Positions 11,281-22,512 of a DNA stretch of 64,000 nucleotides are shown here, one piece after another. Numbering within the stretch: the first letter of the stretch is position 1; each line of letters opens with the position of its first letter. The notes below the pieces were generated by a model that had not been told where the DNA came from, did not search any database, and was given only the letters and a program-made list of their open reading frames with translations. Location of the stretch: NCBI GenBank assembly GCA_023897205.1, contig JAHWDD010000005.1, forward strand, positions 4,092,001-4,156,000, in the 5' to 3' direction. The position numbers and the translations under genes were made by a program. Source of the DNA: Exophiala sp. HKRS030 (lineage: Eukaryota; Ascomycota; Eurotiomycetes; Chaetothyriales; Herpotrichiellaceae).

Positions 11281-12586
11281 ATGTCATCTGAAGACCATTC
11301 TCTGGACGGTTGGCCTCTCCGAACGTCAGCAAGAATCCCCAGTTTCGACTCTACAAATCCCGGTCCTGCCTCGGAAACCGCCAGTATACACTTTTCAAAT
11401 TACCCATTGCCCCCAACGCCGATCTCTTCACGTCCAGCGAGTGAGAAGAGCAGATCTTCGGGTTCCTCAGCGTCGGAACAGATTATTCGTGTTCCGTTAC
11501 GACGGCCCGTTCATATGTAGGTTATGGTTCATTTTTCCTTCTGACTTTGTCTCATGAAATACCACTCTGTCGACCAGGAATTCGGATCGATGGAAAGCAC
11601 AAGCTACTTGCCTATCCAAATGTATTCAGACTAATAAATCCCTTGCACGGACGCGACAGAACTTTTAGCAAAGGCAGCAAATTGTTTAAATTGAAGTATC
11701 CATCCTTGGAACTTCGCAGAGATGTGGTGGCAAGTCTCAGACGTATCGAGCTGAGCGACGATTCAGGCATGCAAAGTACGATTATACATTGCTGTCCGTT
11801 GTACAATCCACGCCATGGCATACATCAAGCATTCTAACCAGATCAGTCCCTGGCATTAAATCGCCTATACCACACTTGGAACAGCCCATCACATCAAGTC
11901 AACCTCATATATCGAGGGTCTCGTTTTTGGAGGAACAGACATTGCAGATAGGAGCTACCTTGTTCCAAGCTCAACCTCAGTATACATTTGAAACATGGGA
12001 AGGTAAGCTCCAATGACACTACGATTTCTTCATACCATTTTGGTCCTAAAGCCATACAGATTGCATAGCGTTCCAGGAGAAGTTGTTTGACCAACAAATT
12101 GTCTTCACTGCTGGGATCGCAGAAGCAAAATCAAAAGGACGAGGTGAGGAATGCATCAGCCAAAATCTGAGAATTCTTCGAGCACGCAACGGCCAGCAAA
12201 CCATTGTTTTCTTTGCCAATTCGCAACGGAAGGAGAAAAAGCGGTATATTTCAGTTCCTCGTGAGTAAACAGCCTGTACTCAATGTCAAAACCGCGACAA
12301 TTCATCTTCGAGAACAGAACACTAATTATCTTGTCTTAGTCGACTGCATTGAGCGACTCGAACAGAGCAAGAAATCAGGCCGACCTATTCACATGGCTTT
12401 ACGGCCCAATTTTGATCTGTTGACGCAAATGAAAGCACTGACAGTTTTGTTCCTGGATGAAAATGGTAAGGCTCTCTCTTCATCTCTCTAGTAATCAAAG
12501 CGTCAGCGGCTGATCCCGCATGTGCATGTACAGACCATAAAAGGTTCTTTGGACTGCTGTGTCACGGTGTCGGCTACCAAGGATGA
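11281..12586 (+). CDS. Unrecognised fungal protein, six exons
   Basis: Proposed exons are 11281-11488, 11578-11775, 11847-12002, 12060-12260, 12340-12465 and 12534-12586. They give 313 residues with all phases consistent. The introns after exons 3-5 are clear (gtaagc...acag, gtgagt...ttag, gtaagg...acag). The exon 2-3 junction works only with the acceptor gatcag at 11846, not the nearer aaccag. The first junction is uncertain: the best-looking donor (gtaggt, 11517) gives the wrong phase, so I used a weak gtgttc donor at 11489; an indel is the alternative. The protein starts with a Ser-rich disordered tail, then IRIDGKHKLLAYP, LKYPSLELRRDV, FETWEDCIAFQE, GRGEECISQNLR and IVFFANSQRKEKKR. These look like a conserved domain, but I cannot name it. 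No membrane segments or catalytic motifs seen. Confidence 0.6.
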
Positions 12587-14075
12587 TCTCTTTGTTAATT
12601 GGACAAACCCAACTCGAATGTATTCATGGATTGATTTCGCTTTTGAAGCGTTTGTTTTGAAGCACAGAATACGATACCCCACCACTTGATAAGATTTCGC
12701 TTGTCTGCAAACCGGTCTCAGATACCACTGAGCCTTTTAGTTTGTGTTGTTAAACTCGACAAACTTGGGTTAGCAGTTTAACCTGTGTATGATCATCGAG
12801 TATCAAAGGATCGACTGGCTATTCCTGTCTCTTGTCTCGAAGAGTTCCCAGCTTATCAAGCTGCGTACGCCGTGTCCGTCCACGGGCGATGCACTGGCAA
12901 ACATGGAGGTAAGAGCACCTTCTGCTGCATAACTTTGGTATGCCTCATGCTCTCGCACGGACTCAGAAGTATGCGTGTAATGAATATGATGGGCGTAGTT
13001 GTCTCGTCATACACAGGTCTTAGTCGACTTACCTCAGTGGCCTTATGTGCTTGTCCTGGAGAGGTAGGTATTACTGAACTGTCCTCAGTTGTGCCATGAA
13101 TGGCGCCACAGATCCAGCAGGCTTGGCATCCAACCCACCCACTTTCGAAAATGGGTGCCTCTCGCCTCTCATCCACACAGTCGAACTCATACCGTCACAC
13201 CTAAGCAACCACACCACATGCTTAGATCAACACCCACACCACCCTCCCCACGCTATCAAGCTTATCTTCCGTAAAAGGAAGCAAATGCTTCGACTTATTG
13301 CGGGACGGCACATTTCCTGGGCGATCCACAGCCAAGGGTCGTCCAGGATGCTGGGCGTTGTGCAGGCTTTCATCTCTCAACAGGGCACGTGGGCGAAAAG
13401 CTGCCTTCTCAATGGTTCGACACCAACGTCCAGATATACACGTTTGTCTTCGATTCGACAATTTCGTTACTTGCCTTTTGCACACCATGTCTATTTGGTT
13501 GGTTTCATTCACTAGATGTTCTCGAACCCTCGGCCATAGTCTAGGCGACTTTGCCCAACGCTGTCTAGGCGTGTGGATGCAGCAGTCATCCGATAAATAT
13601 CTCTCAAGTCACCATCTCCAGGGGTTGAGAATCGTGGTCAGATCTTGCGTGTCGCAAGTAGAAGCTAGCAAGGCTTTTGCAAACGGGGCTTTGCGACCCT
13701 CCCTGGTACCAGGAAGAGGCAGTCTTTTCGGCTTTCAGTCCCAATTGAATCACCTCATTATTATGTCCCTTGCTATCACATGGTTTGCCCCAGGCTTGAG
13801 ACCTATTTCGGATCGCCTTCATTTATTACTTGTGGATGACTTTCGCACCTGCACAGTTCTGCCTGCTCTTTTGATCTGACCTGCACACAAACGTTCTTCG
13901 TTCTGCTTCCCAAACATACTGCTGTTCACATACGTAACGAAGGAATTTGCCAATTCATCGGCAACCTTGTAACCGTGCTCTTCTCTTTGACGATGACTCG
14001 ATAGGCCGGCCCGGCCCCTCACTTTCCGCCCCCTCAAAATCTTGGTGTTTGGAGAAACACAGGACCTAGGTAGAG
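12587..14075. other. Intergenic region upstream of the Pho84-type gene
   Basis: No supportable gene; the open frames here start at non-ATG codons or have no protein-like composition. One CACGTG palindrome lies at 13386-13391, about 690 bases before the transporter start. This is a possible Pho4-type site, inferred from motif and context only. Confidence 0.45.
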
Positions 14076-16039
14076 ATGGGTCGATTCGAGATGGCTCGTT
14101 GGCGTGGCCGTCTGTACGCAACTGATCGGGCCAGAGATTTCGATCACGAACGTGTATGCCGCAAGTGGAAGACGTTGAGCAAGAATCGTCCGTACTGACA
14201 ATTTCACACAGGACCGCCATGTTCGAGTACGCCAAATCTACGAAACGGTTGATCGACAGCCTTACCAGTGGATTGTCGTCCTGGTTGCTGGCGTCGGATT
14301 CCTCCTTGACGGCTTCTCGGTGTGTACGCTTCGCATGGAACACAGAATGCGCTGACTCGGGGGTAGTTATTCGCCGGAAACATCGCTCTGCCGATGATTG
14401 CATATGTATATTGGAAAGAAGAGGTTTCGTCATTTCGCCTGACATGTATCAACATCGCAACACTCGCTGGAACACTCCTTGGTCAGGTCCTGTTCGGCTT
14501 CCTGGCTGATAAGAAGGGTCGTAAACAGATGTACGGCATTGAGTTGGTCTTGCTCATTGGAGCTACTCTGGGAGTCGTTATGAGCTCTTCGGGCTACGAC
14601 GGAAGCATGAGTGTCTATGCATGGCTATTGTGGTGGAGAGTGATAGTCGGTATCGGCGTGGGTGCGGATTACCCATTGTCAGCAGTGATAACGGCAGAGT
14701 GAGTTGGAATGACAACGTATGTCCGAATAATGCTGATTTGGTCGAAAGATTTGCGCCGACCAACCACCGCGCACGAATGATGGCATCTGTATTTTTCATG
14801 CAACCCCTGGGACAGATCGCCGGAAACTTGGTGTCACTTGTTGTTGTCAGCGTATCCCGGAAGTCAAGTGAAGAGAATCTCTCCAGATCAGTGGACATAA
14901 TGTGGCGATGGATCATTGGACTCGGCGTGGTCCCTGGTGTGGTCGCGCTTCTCTTCCGTTTCGCCATTCCCGAAACTCCACGATTCATTCTTGATATCGA
15001 AGACGATCCTGTCAAGGCAGAATTCGACGCCACACAGCTTTTCGGAGATAACACCATGGACAGCGAAACGGAGAATAGTATATGGTGTGAATCATCACCT
15101 GGTTCAGACGAATCGACTCGATCAAGATATCGACCCTCCACAGATCAATTGAATCCTGACTGGGTGATTACTGCAGCTCCACCCACCACACTCAACTCTT
15201 CATGGCATCTATCGCGCGCTGACATCAAGCAGTATTTCTGGGTGGAAGGAAACTGGCGAACACTGTTCGCTACGTCAATGACATGGTTATTACTCGATTT
15301 TGGATTCTACGGAATTGGCCTCTCGAGCCCTCAGTTCCTCGCGAAAACATGGGGCAGCCTTGCAATCACTTCAGCCTCTCCGCCCTGGATGACAGATCCA
15401 AACAAAGATCCCTATCAAATGTTCTTCGAAACATCAGTGCACGCCCTGGTGATTCTGAACACCGGAAGTTTCGTCGGCGGCGTGTTATGGATTACTCTAT
15501 CGAACAGGCTTAACCGGGTCAGCCTACAGAAATACGGGTTCCTCGTCCTCGCGGCTCTTTTCATCGCTCTCGGCACCGTCTTCATCACGGTCCAGCAAGA
15601 AGGGGCCTTAGCAATCTCTCTATATGTACTCGGCCAGATCGCATTCAACTTCGGACCCAATTCCACAACATACATCATCCCCGCCGAGCTCTTCCCGACC
15701 AGATACCGAGCGACATGCCACGGCATCAGCGCCGCAGCAGGCAAACTGGGATCTATCCTCGTCCAAGTGTTCTCGGCATACTACAAATTCGGATCGTCGT
15801 CTCCCGGAGACGCCCAAACCAAGCGCTATGGAAGGATCCTGGTGGTTTTCAGCGTCTGCATGATCCTAGGCGCTGTCATCACACATTTCTGGATTCCAGA
15901 GGTCCAGGAGAAGACGAAACGAGGCCAGATCCTAGCGGGCAAAGCGAAGAGTCTGGAGGAGCTGGCTCTGGGGAGATGGGGTCTCAAAAGTGAATCTGTC
16001 GTGAGGAGTCGGCCGAGGACTAGTATTGATGCCTTATAG
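14076..16039 (+). CDS. Major facilitator phosphate:H+ symporter family protein (Pho84-like)
   Basis: Four exons: 14076-14153, 14212-14319, 14367-14698 and 14749-16039. They make a 602-residue multi-pass membrane protein. The N-terminal half has QWIVVLVAGVGFLLDGFS, the loop GFLADKKGRKQMYG (MFS signature after TM2), and GIGVGADYPLSAVITAEF joined across the third intron. This resembles the PHO84/PiPT signature in TM4. After TM6 come PETPRFIL and a long hydrophilic loop (~residues 225-330). The second half has FNFGPNSTTYIIPAELFPTRYRATCHG, typical of phosphate permeases. By family it imports inorganic phosphate with protons at the plasma membrane. Related glycerophosphoinositol or organophosphate transporters cannot be excluded. 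The chosen start gives a short basic N-terminus; ATG 14091 is an alternative. Confidence 0.82.
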
Positions 16040-17930
16040 TACGGCCTTGTCTGCATTCTGTTTGGTTCGGTATGATCTTCGTGGCAGCCCACAGATAGGG
16101 GGGACATGGCGCGGTGTTATTAATGATATTTTGACGTACGAAATTCTGTGTAACAACGATATGTTTGCATAGCATAGCATTCCATAATCATTCTTGGAAC
16201 TACTCGCAAGACCGTCAGTCTCCAGAAGACATCAGGCCATGATTGATGTCCATACCACGACTTTCCATGCGCGACCATTGGTAGTTTGTGTCGTTCCTGG
16301 ATCTCATAGACCTCTCATGTGACTTACCGAATATATGTATTACTGAGGTACATTAAAGAGGCTGCTTGTGCAAATGTGCAGAACCTTGGCAGGCGCGTCC
16401 CCTTTCATCAATCAGGCCAACCATCCCACACAAAAAGCTAATTCGCACCTCCCTCTCCCTCTCTCTCCCTTCCCCCTCCCCTCACTAGCTACCCAGTGCC
16501 CACCCACCCACCCAACCACTTCGCCAACTCAAGATGTTTTCTCACATACACACAGGTAGGCCCCGGTCCATATTCTGACAGCAATCGCGTCAGCGGAAGT
16601 ACAAGCAAGCATGAATCTTTCGAATCGTGGGCAATCATTTGCACACCAGCCAGCCAGCCATACCGGAGATTTTTACGCGTCTTCGTCTTGAGTCGCACCC
16701 CGTCGTCGCCCTCATCGTGGCAGAGGGGCGAGAAGATATCGTCAGAACATGCCTGTACGGCATCATGGTTGACATAATCTTGTCATCGAGCCCGGCATTA
16801 TGAAATGAACAGAGGGTATGAGCGGCACAGGTGGATTTGATGACAACGTTCATCATTGAGAAATTGCTCGAGCGGGATGTGACGTTTCTCGCGGCTGTTA
16901 CCGCTCATGGTGGCCGAATACCGTCTGCTCGATTCGGCCATGCCATGCCATGCCTCGGTGAGGTGAGACGAGAGGTTTGTCTGTTGGTGATTACGCCCGC
17001 GGTTCAACAACATAAACATATACGCAGGCTGCTGTGGCCTTTTTAGGGTACCTCAGTGCTGGGTTATCATGGAGGTTGACACTGAAGGGTCTTGCGCTTT
17101 CCTTGCCAAGGGTTTGTTTCTTTCCTTCATGTTCGGGCCTTGCGGCAACGTCATCGTCGTCGTCGTCGTCGGTCAGATCGGCTCGTGTCGTTGGTTTCAT
17201 TCGTGACGGAGAACTTGGCCTCCGCCTCCTCCTCCTCCTCCTCCTCCTCCTCCTCCTCCTCCTCCTCCTCCTCCTCCTCCTCCTCCTCCTCCTCCTCCTC
17301 CTTCTTGTCACTTGCCCCTTAGATCGATTGATGTCTGATATCTATCGACCACTTCCGTGGCGCTGGCGTTACTGAATCTATTCTAGACATCATTATTTTT
17401 CCCTTTCATCGTTACCTCTACTCGATCAAGTCTTTTAGACTTCTTCGTCGTTCAGCAAAGCTGACTTCTCACGATCTTCACATGTCTTGAACCAGATGTC
17501 TCTCATTTCAACTCCACTGAACAACAGCTCGTGACTTGTCATCACTTCACGCTACCTTTCTCGCGATCTTTCTCTCGATCTACCACTCGTCACCTTGAAG
17601 AGTCTATTTATAAGACTTGTCATCCTATCTCAAAGGTTTTCCATTTCTTACTTCTTCCACATCTCAATTACATCCCGACCTTTGATCGCTAGATGTCCTT
17701 CTCGGTTCTCTCTTCCCCACCTCTCTGGTTCTTAAGCTTCGGCTTGCGGTTCATTTGACCTTCTCGCCTCCAGCAGTCCTCATACCTCTATCTTCAGTTG
17801 TCTTTTATCGAAGCACCATTTTCATGATTTTTGCAAAGGCACGATTCATTTGACCACTATATCTCCAATCTCAGATCCATTACTGAACACCTTCCATCAT
17901 TTGGCATCAAACCCTACAACAACTGGCAAT
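16040..17930. other. Intergenic region and leader of the first GTPase gene
   Basis: No gene seen. It contains the TCC microsatellite at 17225-17302 and a CT-rich stretch (17400-17850) that is probably the promoter and leader of the GTPase gene. Confidence 0.5.
17225..17302. repeat. CCT trinucleotide microsatellite
   Basis: About 26 perfect CCT units, roughly 630 bases before the first GTPase start codon. It yields spurious poly-Leu, poly-Ser and poly-Arg frames. Confidence 0.95.
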
Positions 17931-20423
17931 ATGGCTCTTTCAGATCGATACAATTCTGAGGAGTTTCAGCTATGTCTGTGTCTCCGACAAAATATTGCAC
18001 AATCCGTCCAGGAGATCCTCAGGCACTTTCCTGGGGGTCACAAGAGAAATCTCATGACTAAGTCAATTCAGAAAACCTTGGATCCTGTCATTCCCAAGCT
18101 TTTGAAAGTGGTGATTTCAGGACTTACCTCCCATGGCAAAAGTAGTCTCCTGAATGCTGTTTGCGGACACAAACAGTTGGCCAAGACTGGCGCCAATGGC
18201 AAAGCAGTCACAAACATTCTACAAGAGTTCAAGCAGCGGAGCAAAGGCGAGGTCGCCAGTTACATGGTCAAATGTACACATCTTTCAAGAGCGAAAAAGC
18301 TCGAGGTGCTCATCACTTATTGGGATGACATCCAGCGGTTTGCTATGACTGAGCCGGATGAAACCAATGAAGACTACAAAATGGAACTGGAAAATTACAG
18401 GTTAGCGACAGAAATCGTCGAAGCTGTCTTTGAAACAGTTCTCGGATTCGATATCGATCGTCTCATAAACATCGACAGCAGCATCACTCGTGAAGACGCA
18501 ATTGAGCAGATGGCTGAAGGGCTTGACAAAATCGATTTGACTCAAAATAATTGCGGTGAGGACGTTCAAAGGTTCAATGACTCGGAAGATCTACTCAGAG
18601 CGACAAGTAAGATCCAATCTAGCCCTCTGTGGCCCTTCTATGACAAAATCACTACATTCACAGATGCTCGTGTGCTCAGGAACGGTTTAACAATCGTCGA
18701 TCCCCCAGGTCTTGCAGACTCAAACTATGCCAAAGCAAAAATCTCTTTTCAGTGCTTGTCGGACGCCGACGAAATCTGGGTGGTTGCAGAGATTGCCAGA
18801 GCTGTAGACAATGCCAACATCAAAGAGGTGATTGATCGATTCTACGGTGACCGACAAGGAAGACGAAAGTCCGGTGATAAGGATGAAGATCATGATGTTG
18901 GTAGAACGAGTCGACCAAACATCACCATCATCTGTACCAAAGCAGCATACTTCGCTGAAACTTGTCCTTGGGAGCATGAAGCGGATATGAAAGAAGCTGT
19001 GGATGAAGAATCACTCAATGAGGCTCGAAGGAAAATCAGCGAGGCTGGTACGCCGGAAGAAGAAGAGTTGGCAAAATTTGACATGTCTTGTCTAATCATG
19101 AGCGGCAGGAACAGAATGGTAACGGAAGCTCTGAAGAAACGGTACGCGAATCGTATTCCACCACAGAAACTCAAAATCTTTTGTGTCGACAGTCATCTGT
19201 TTTGGGACAGTGACAAGTCCGCTGAAAAAAGTGGAATTCCCAGTTTAACTCAACATGCCACCAATCTCATGTCTAGAGTGTGCTTCAAGGTCTACAACAA
19301 GAGCATGACCCGAGAGATGCCTGCTATTATAGATGCAGTTGAGAACTGGTACAGTCTACTCAAAGGTCAAGAAGAGGGTACAGCAACGGTTGAATTACCA
19401 GATCTAAGCGAACTGGCCTGCTACCAAACCCTCAAGTCGTGGAGCCAGACAATTAATTCAGACTTTAGAATCATTCCAATGACGATCAAGAAGAAGATGG
19501 TCGCCATCATCGGAGGGGCCACCGCTACCATCAAATCATGGCAATTATTACATCCCTGTACTATGGCTGCACATTGTCGCAAAGGTGGAAGGCATGCCCG
19601 CCATGGACGAAAGCGCAATGGTGTGTGTTGGAATACCGACTTGGTGGCGTCTTTCAACAAGCACACAGCAAGTCGTTGGAAGAAGTCGGACGCAACCAAT
19701 CTCGCCGCATGGGATGAACTTATTCGAGATATTACCGAGATATTCCAGACATACCGGGCAAATTGTGCTCAAGCAGACGCACCTACGATCACTTTAAAAT
19801 CCATCGATACAGCGATCAAAAATGCCAAAAACAATATTAAAGACGAACGTCAAAGATTTGAAAACGAGTACGAAGCCCTCAAAAGTCGAGCAAGTGACGG
19901 TGCCCCTGATTCTCACATGGGTAAATACATGTCTACTCATGCTTACACCCAGTGCACTGTTATCTCAGGTAGGTCTTTGAGTAGCACCTGTGTATAAAAG
20001 TATTTATACGCAGTATTCTAACACCCAGATACAGGCAAAAAAGGCGTCACAAAGGAACGTTTGGATATTCTCACGGCTGCAGTCAAACAGACAGAATTCG
20101 TCATCGGCTTCGCCGAGCGTGTCAGAGCTGACCTGGCAACCCTCATGAAAGACACAAAGGACAACCTGGCACGTCATGTTCAGGAAGCCATCGATCTGAT
20201 TGCGCCTGAAGCACAGAGAGGATCTGGTAAAACCGACTTAACTCCATTCTTTAAGAAGCATCCCAAGAAACGAATCGCCATCGAAAAGGAGCTTGCACAT
20301 ATCAAAGCGAACATGGCCGAAATGGCTGACATGGCGAGGCCCACACAGGAGTGGGCGGCGGAACTAGGTTGGATCGATGCTAGTGAGGATTCAGATAATG
20401 AGGACGGTGATGGAGACGACTAA
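17931..20423 (+). CDS. Large dynamin-superfamily GTPase, SLIP-GC-like (copy 1)
   Basis: Exon 1 is 17931-19968, the intron 19969-20034 (gtaggt...acag) and exon 2 20035-20423, giving 808 residues. The frame is open upstream to a TTG at 17850, but the first ATG is 17931. GTPase motifs in order: G1 GLTSHGKS (residues 64-71), a likely G2 Thr at ~94, G3 DPPG (257-260) followed by LADSNYAKAK, and a G4-like ICTKA (~334-338). The last lacks the usual Asp of TKxD. Helical, charged segments follow, and the C-terminus is acidic. A G domain interrupted by a ~150-residue insert plus a helical stalk resembles the fungal proteins annotated as nuclear GTPase SLIP-GC-like. That name is by family resemblance and the role is unknown. 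It is convergent with, and clearly related to, the gene at 22513-25095. Confidence 0.75.
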
Positions 20424-22512
20424 CTAGATCTCATGTCTTGGACGAGAACAATAGGAAGGTAGTTAGGCTTTTTGCGTTTCATCACTACGAGCACGACACG
20501 CAGAGGATTAGTCATATATTCAGCAAGGAAGAGGTTCTGATTCACCATTCTGGGGTCTTGAGGTACAACATGCAAAGCATATTTGGGTGACGTCGATCTG
20601 CTTGAGGGCATTTCCTTAGACCTTTAGCTCACTCTGGGTGGAAACTATGAAACAATCTCTAAGCGAGTGCAAAAAGCGGATATCAATAATGAATAGCAAC
20701 ATCAAGCATCATACGTTCTGGTACAACAAACAAACGACCATATCGACGTGAAATCCACTTGTTCTTCACTCCTCTACACTAACGAGCTTCCTAAACCCGC
20801 CCACCGCTCAAGACATACACCAGATAACCAACTCCTAGCTTTCAAAGCCTCGATATTTCCGATTATTTCGACAGAGCAGTTAACATAACCCCTGAAAATA
20901 CCGCCGCCACGCACGCACGCACGCATGCACGAACCGCCAGGCTACGCCATCTCGTCGGTCAAATGAGGTTGAATGAATGAATCACTTCTGGGGCCGGACT
21001 ACTCAGCCTTTTAGGGGTGGGGGGGGGTCGGAGGGAACACAGATATGTATCCATAGACAGAACTAACTAAACTACAAATAGTTAAGGGACAGACTCGATG
21101 TACAGAATATCCTGGGTCCTGATAATCGTCTAAGTAAGACCTGATACATATGGAACATTTCCGCTATACACGACACGGCCGTTTCGGTCGGGACCTAGCC
21201 TATCGCTTCCACTGATGGAGACTAAGCTATGATATATGTGGAATCTAGTACTAATTTACCATTAGATAAGTTATATCGTATACCTTTAATATCGTATATC
21301 AACCATCATGGATCAAAAACTCAGTACTATCGCAATATATCGATCTCCTCCAGCCCCAGAAATTCCCCCTTTCCTCCTCCTCTTCCTCCTCCCTCTCCTC
21401 CTGCTGCTCTATTAACACTACGCTTTTCTCATAGCCATGACCATGACCATGGGCATAACCTATTCTGATCAAGTTTGATAAATCGAGTCTGTCAGGGGGA
21501 CACTGACATGACCAACTAACTTACTTAACTAACTTAACCAATCCGAATCACTTCCCCCTGGCCCCCGCCCTCTCCCTTGTCCAGCGGGTTTCCCGGTCTC
21601 CCGGGAGTTCCAACGGGACGTGTTTAGCCTGTCTCATCTTTTGCGGCAACGAGAAGTCTACATGGAAGAGCTAGGCTGTCTGCGTTAAGTTGTGTTGTAT
21701 TCTGTTGAGTTTGATGGCATTGCTTGCTCCCCGGAGGAAGGCGTGTGCAGCGCAGTGTTCGGGAGGGGAAGGGAAGGGGGAGACGAGTGGGTAGAAAAGG
21801 GGTTGGAGTATGTATATATATATATACAGTCTCAGAGATAGATCCACGTGTCGATGAAAAAGCAAACTACTTAACCAATTGACAAACGCTGAGCTTAAGC
21901 TTAAAGAATTTTCAAGAAGTAATATTGGTCCGGCACATCTCGATGCTCTGTTTTGCTTTGCTTTGCATTGTACTGTTCTAATCTAGTTACTCTTTTCTAA
22001 TTTAAGGTGCAATGCGCACACTGCGGCGCGACTCTGCCCTGCCCTGCCCTGCTCTGAAGGGGAACAACGGCGATTTTCTTGCTACTTGATCCGAAAGTCA
22101 TTCTGCTTTCCTTAGGCCGGGAGGATTTTGATAAATGCGTGCACGACTATAGGTAGCTATTTCTCATCCACAGCCATTTATGCTCGTACCCTCCTTCAAT
22201 GAGACGATGCCGTTTCTCATCTTACCGCCCTTCCATGCTTTTCAGGGTGGGCGACTGGGTTTATCCAGGGGACTAAAAGCTGCTGTTCTGTAGGAGTGCA
22301 GAGTAGTACGCTGGTCACCATCTTTAGCATCGATCCAACAATTCTGATGTTTTATTTAATAAGCCCAAGTATCCTCATTTGTCCCAAGTGTCCTCATTTC
22401 GCCCCAAGTATCCATCGATAGCCAAGTTGCAAACCGCTGTTCGAGTGCCAGCCAGGCCTTCCAATGACTGATCCCCTTTCTGAAGCCCAAAAAATGCTCA
22501 AACCTCGTTTAT
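20424..22512. other. Spacer between the convergent GTPase genes
   Basis: Two 3' ends face each other across 2.1 kb. I see no gene. Notable are a G-run at ~21015-21028, CT-rich tracts at 21355-21410, ACGC repeats near 20915 and CCCTG repeats near 22040. Confidence 0.55.

Noticed and set aside
13298..13879. 193-codon plus-strand frame upstream of the transporter
   Set aside because: Composition is not protein-like and there is no recognisable motif.
16991..17375. Poly-Leu, poly-Ser and poly-Arg frames
   Set aside because: Translation of the CCT microsatellite.
17850..17930. Upstream extension of GTPase copy 1 to 17850
   Set aside because: Starts with TTG; the first ATG is 17931.
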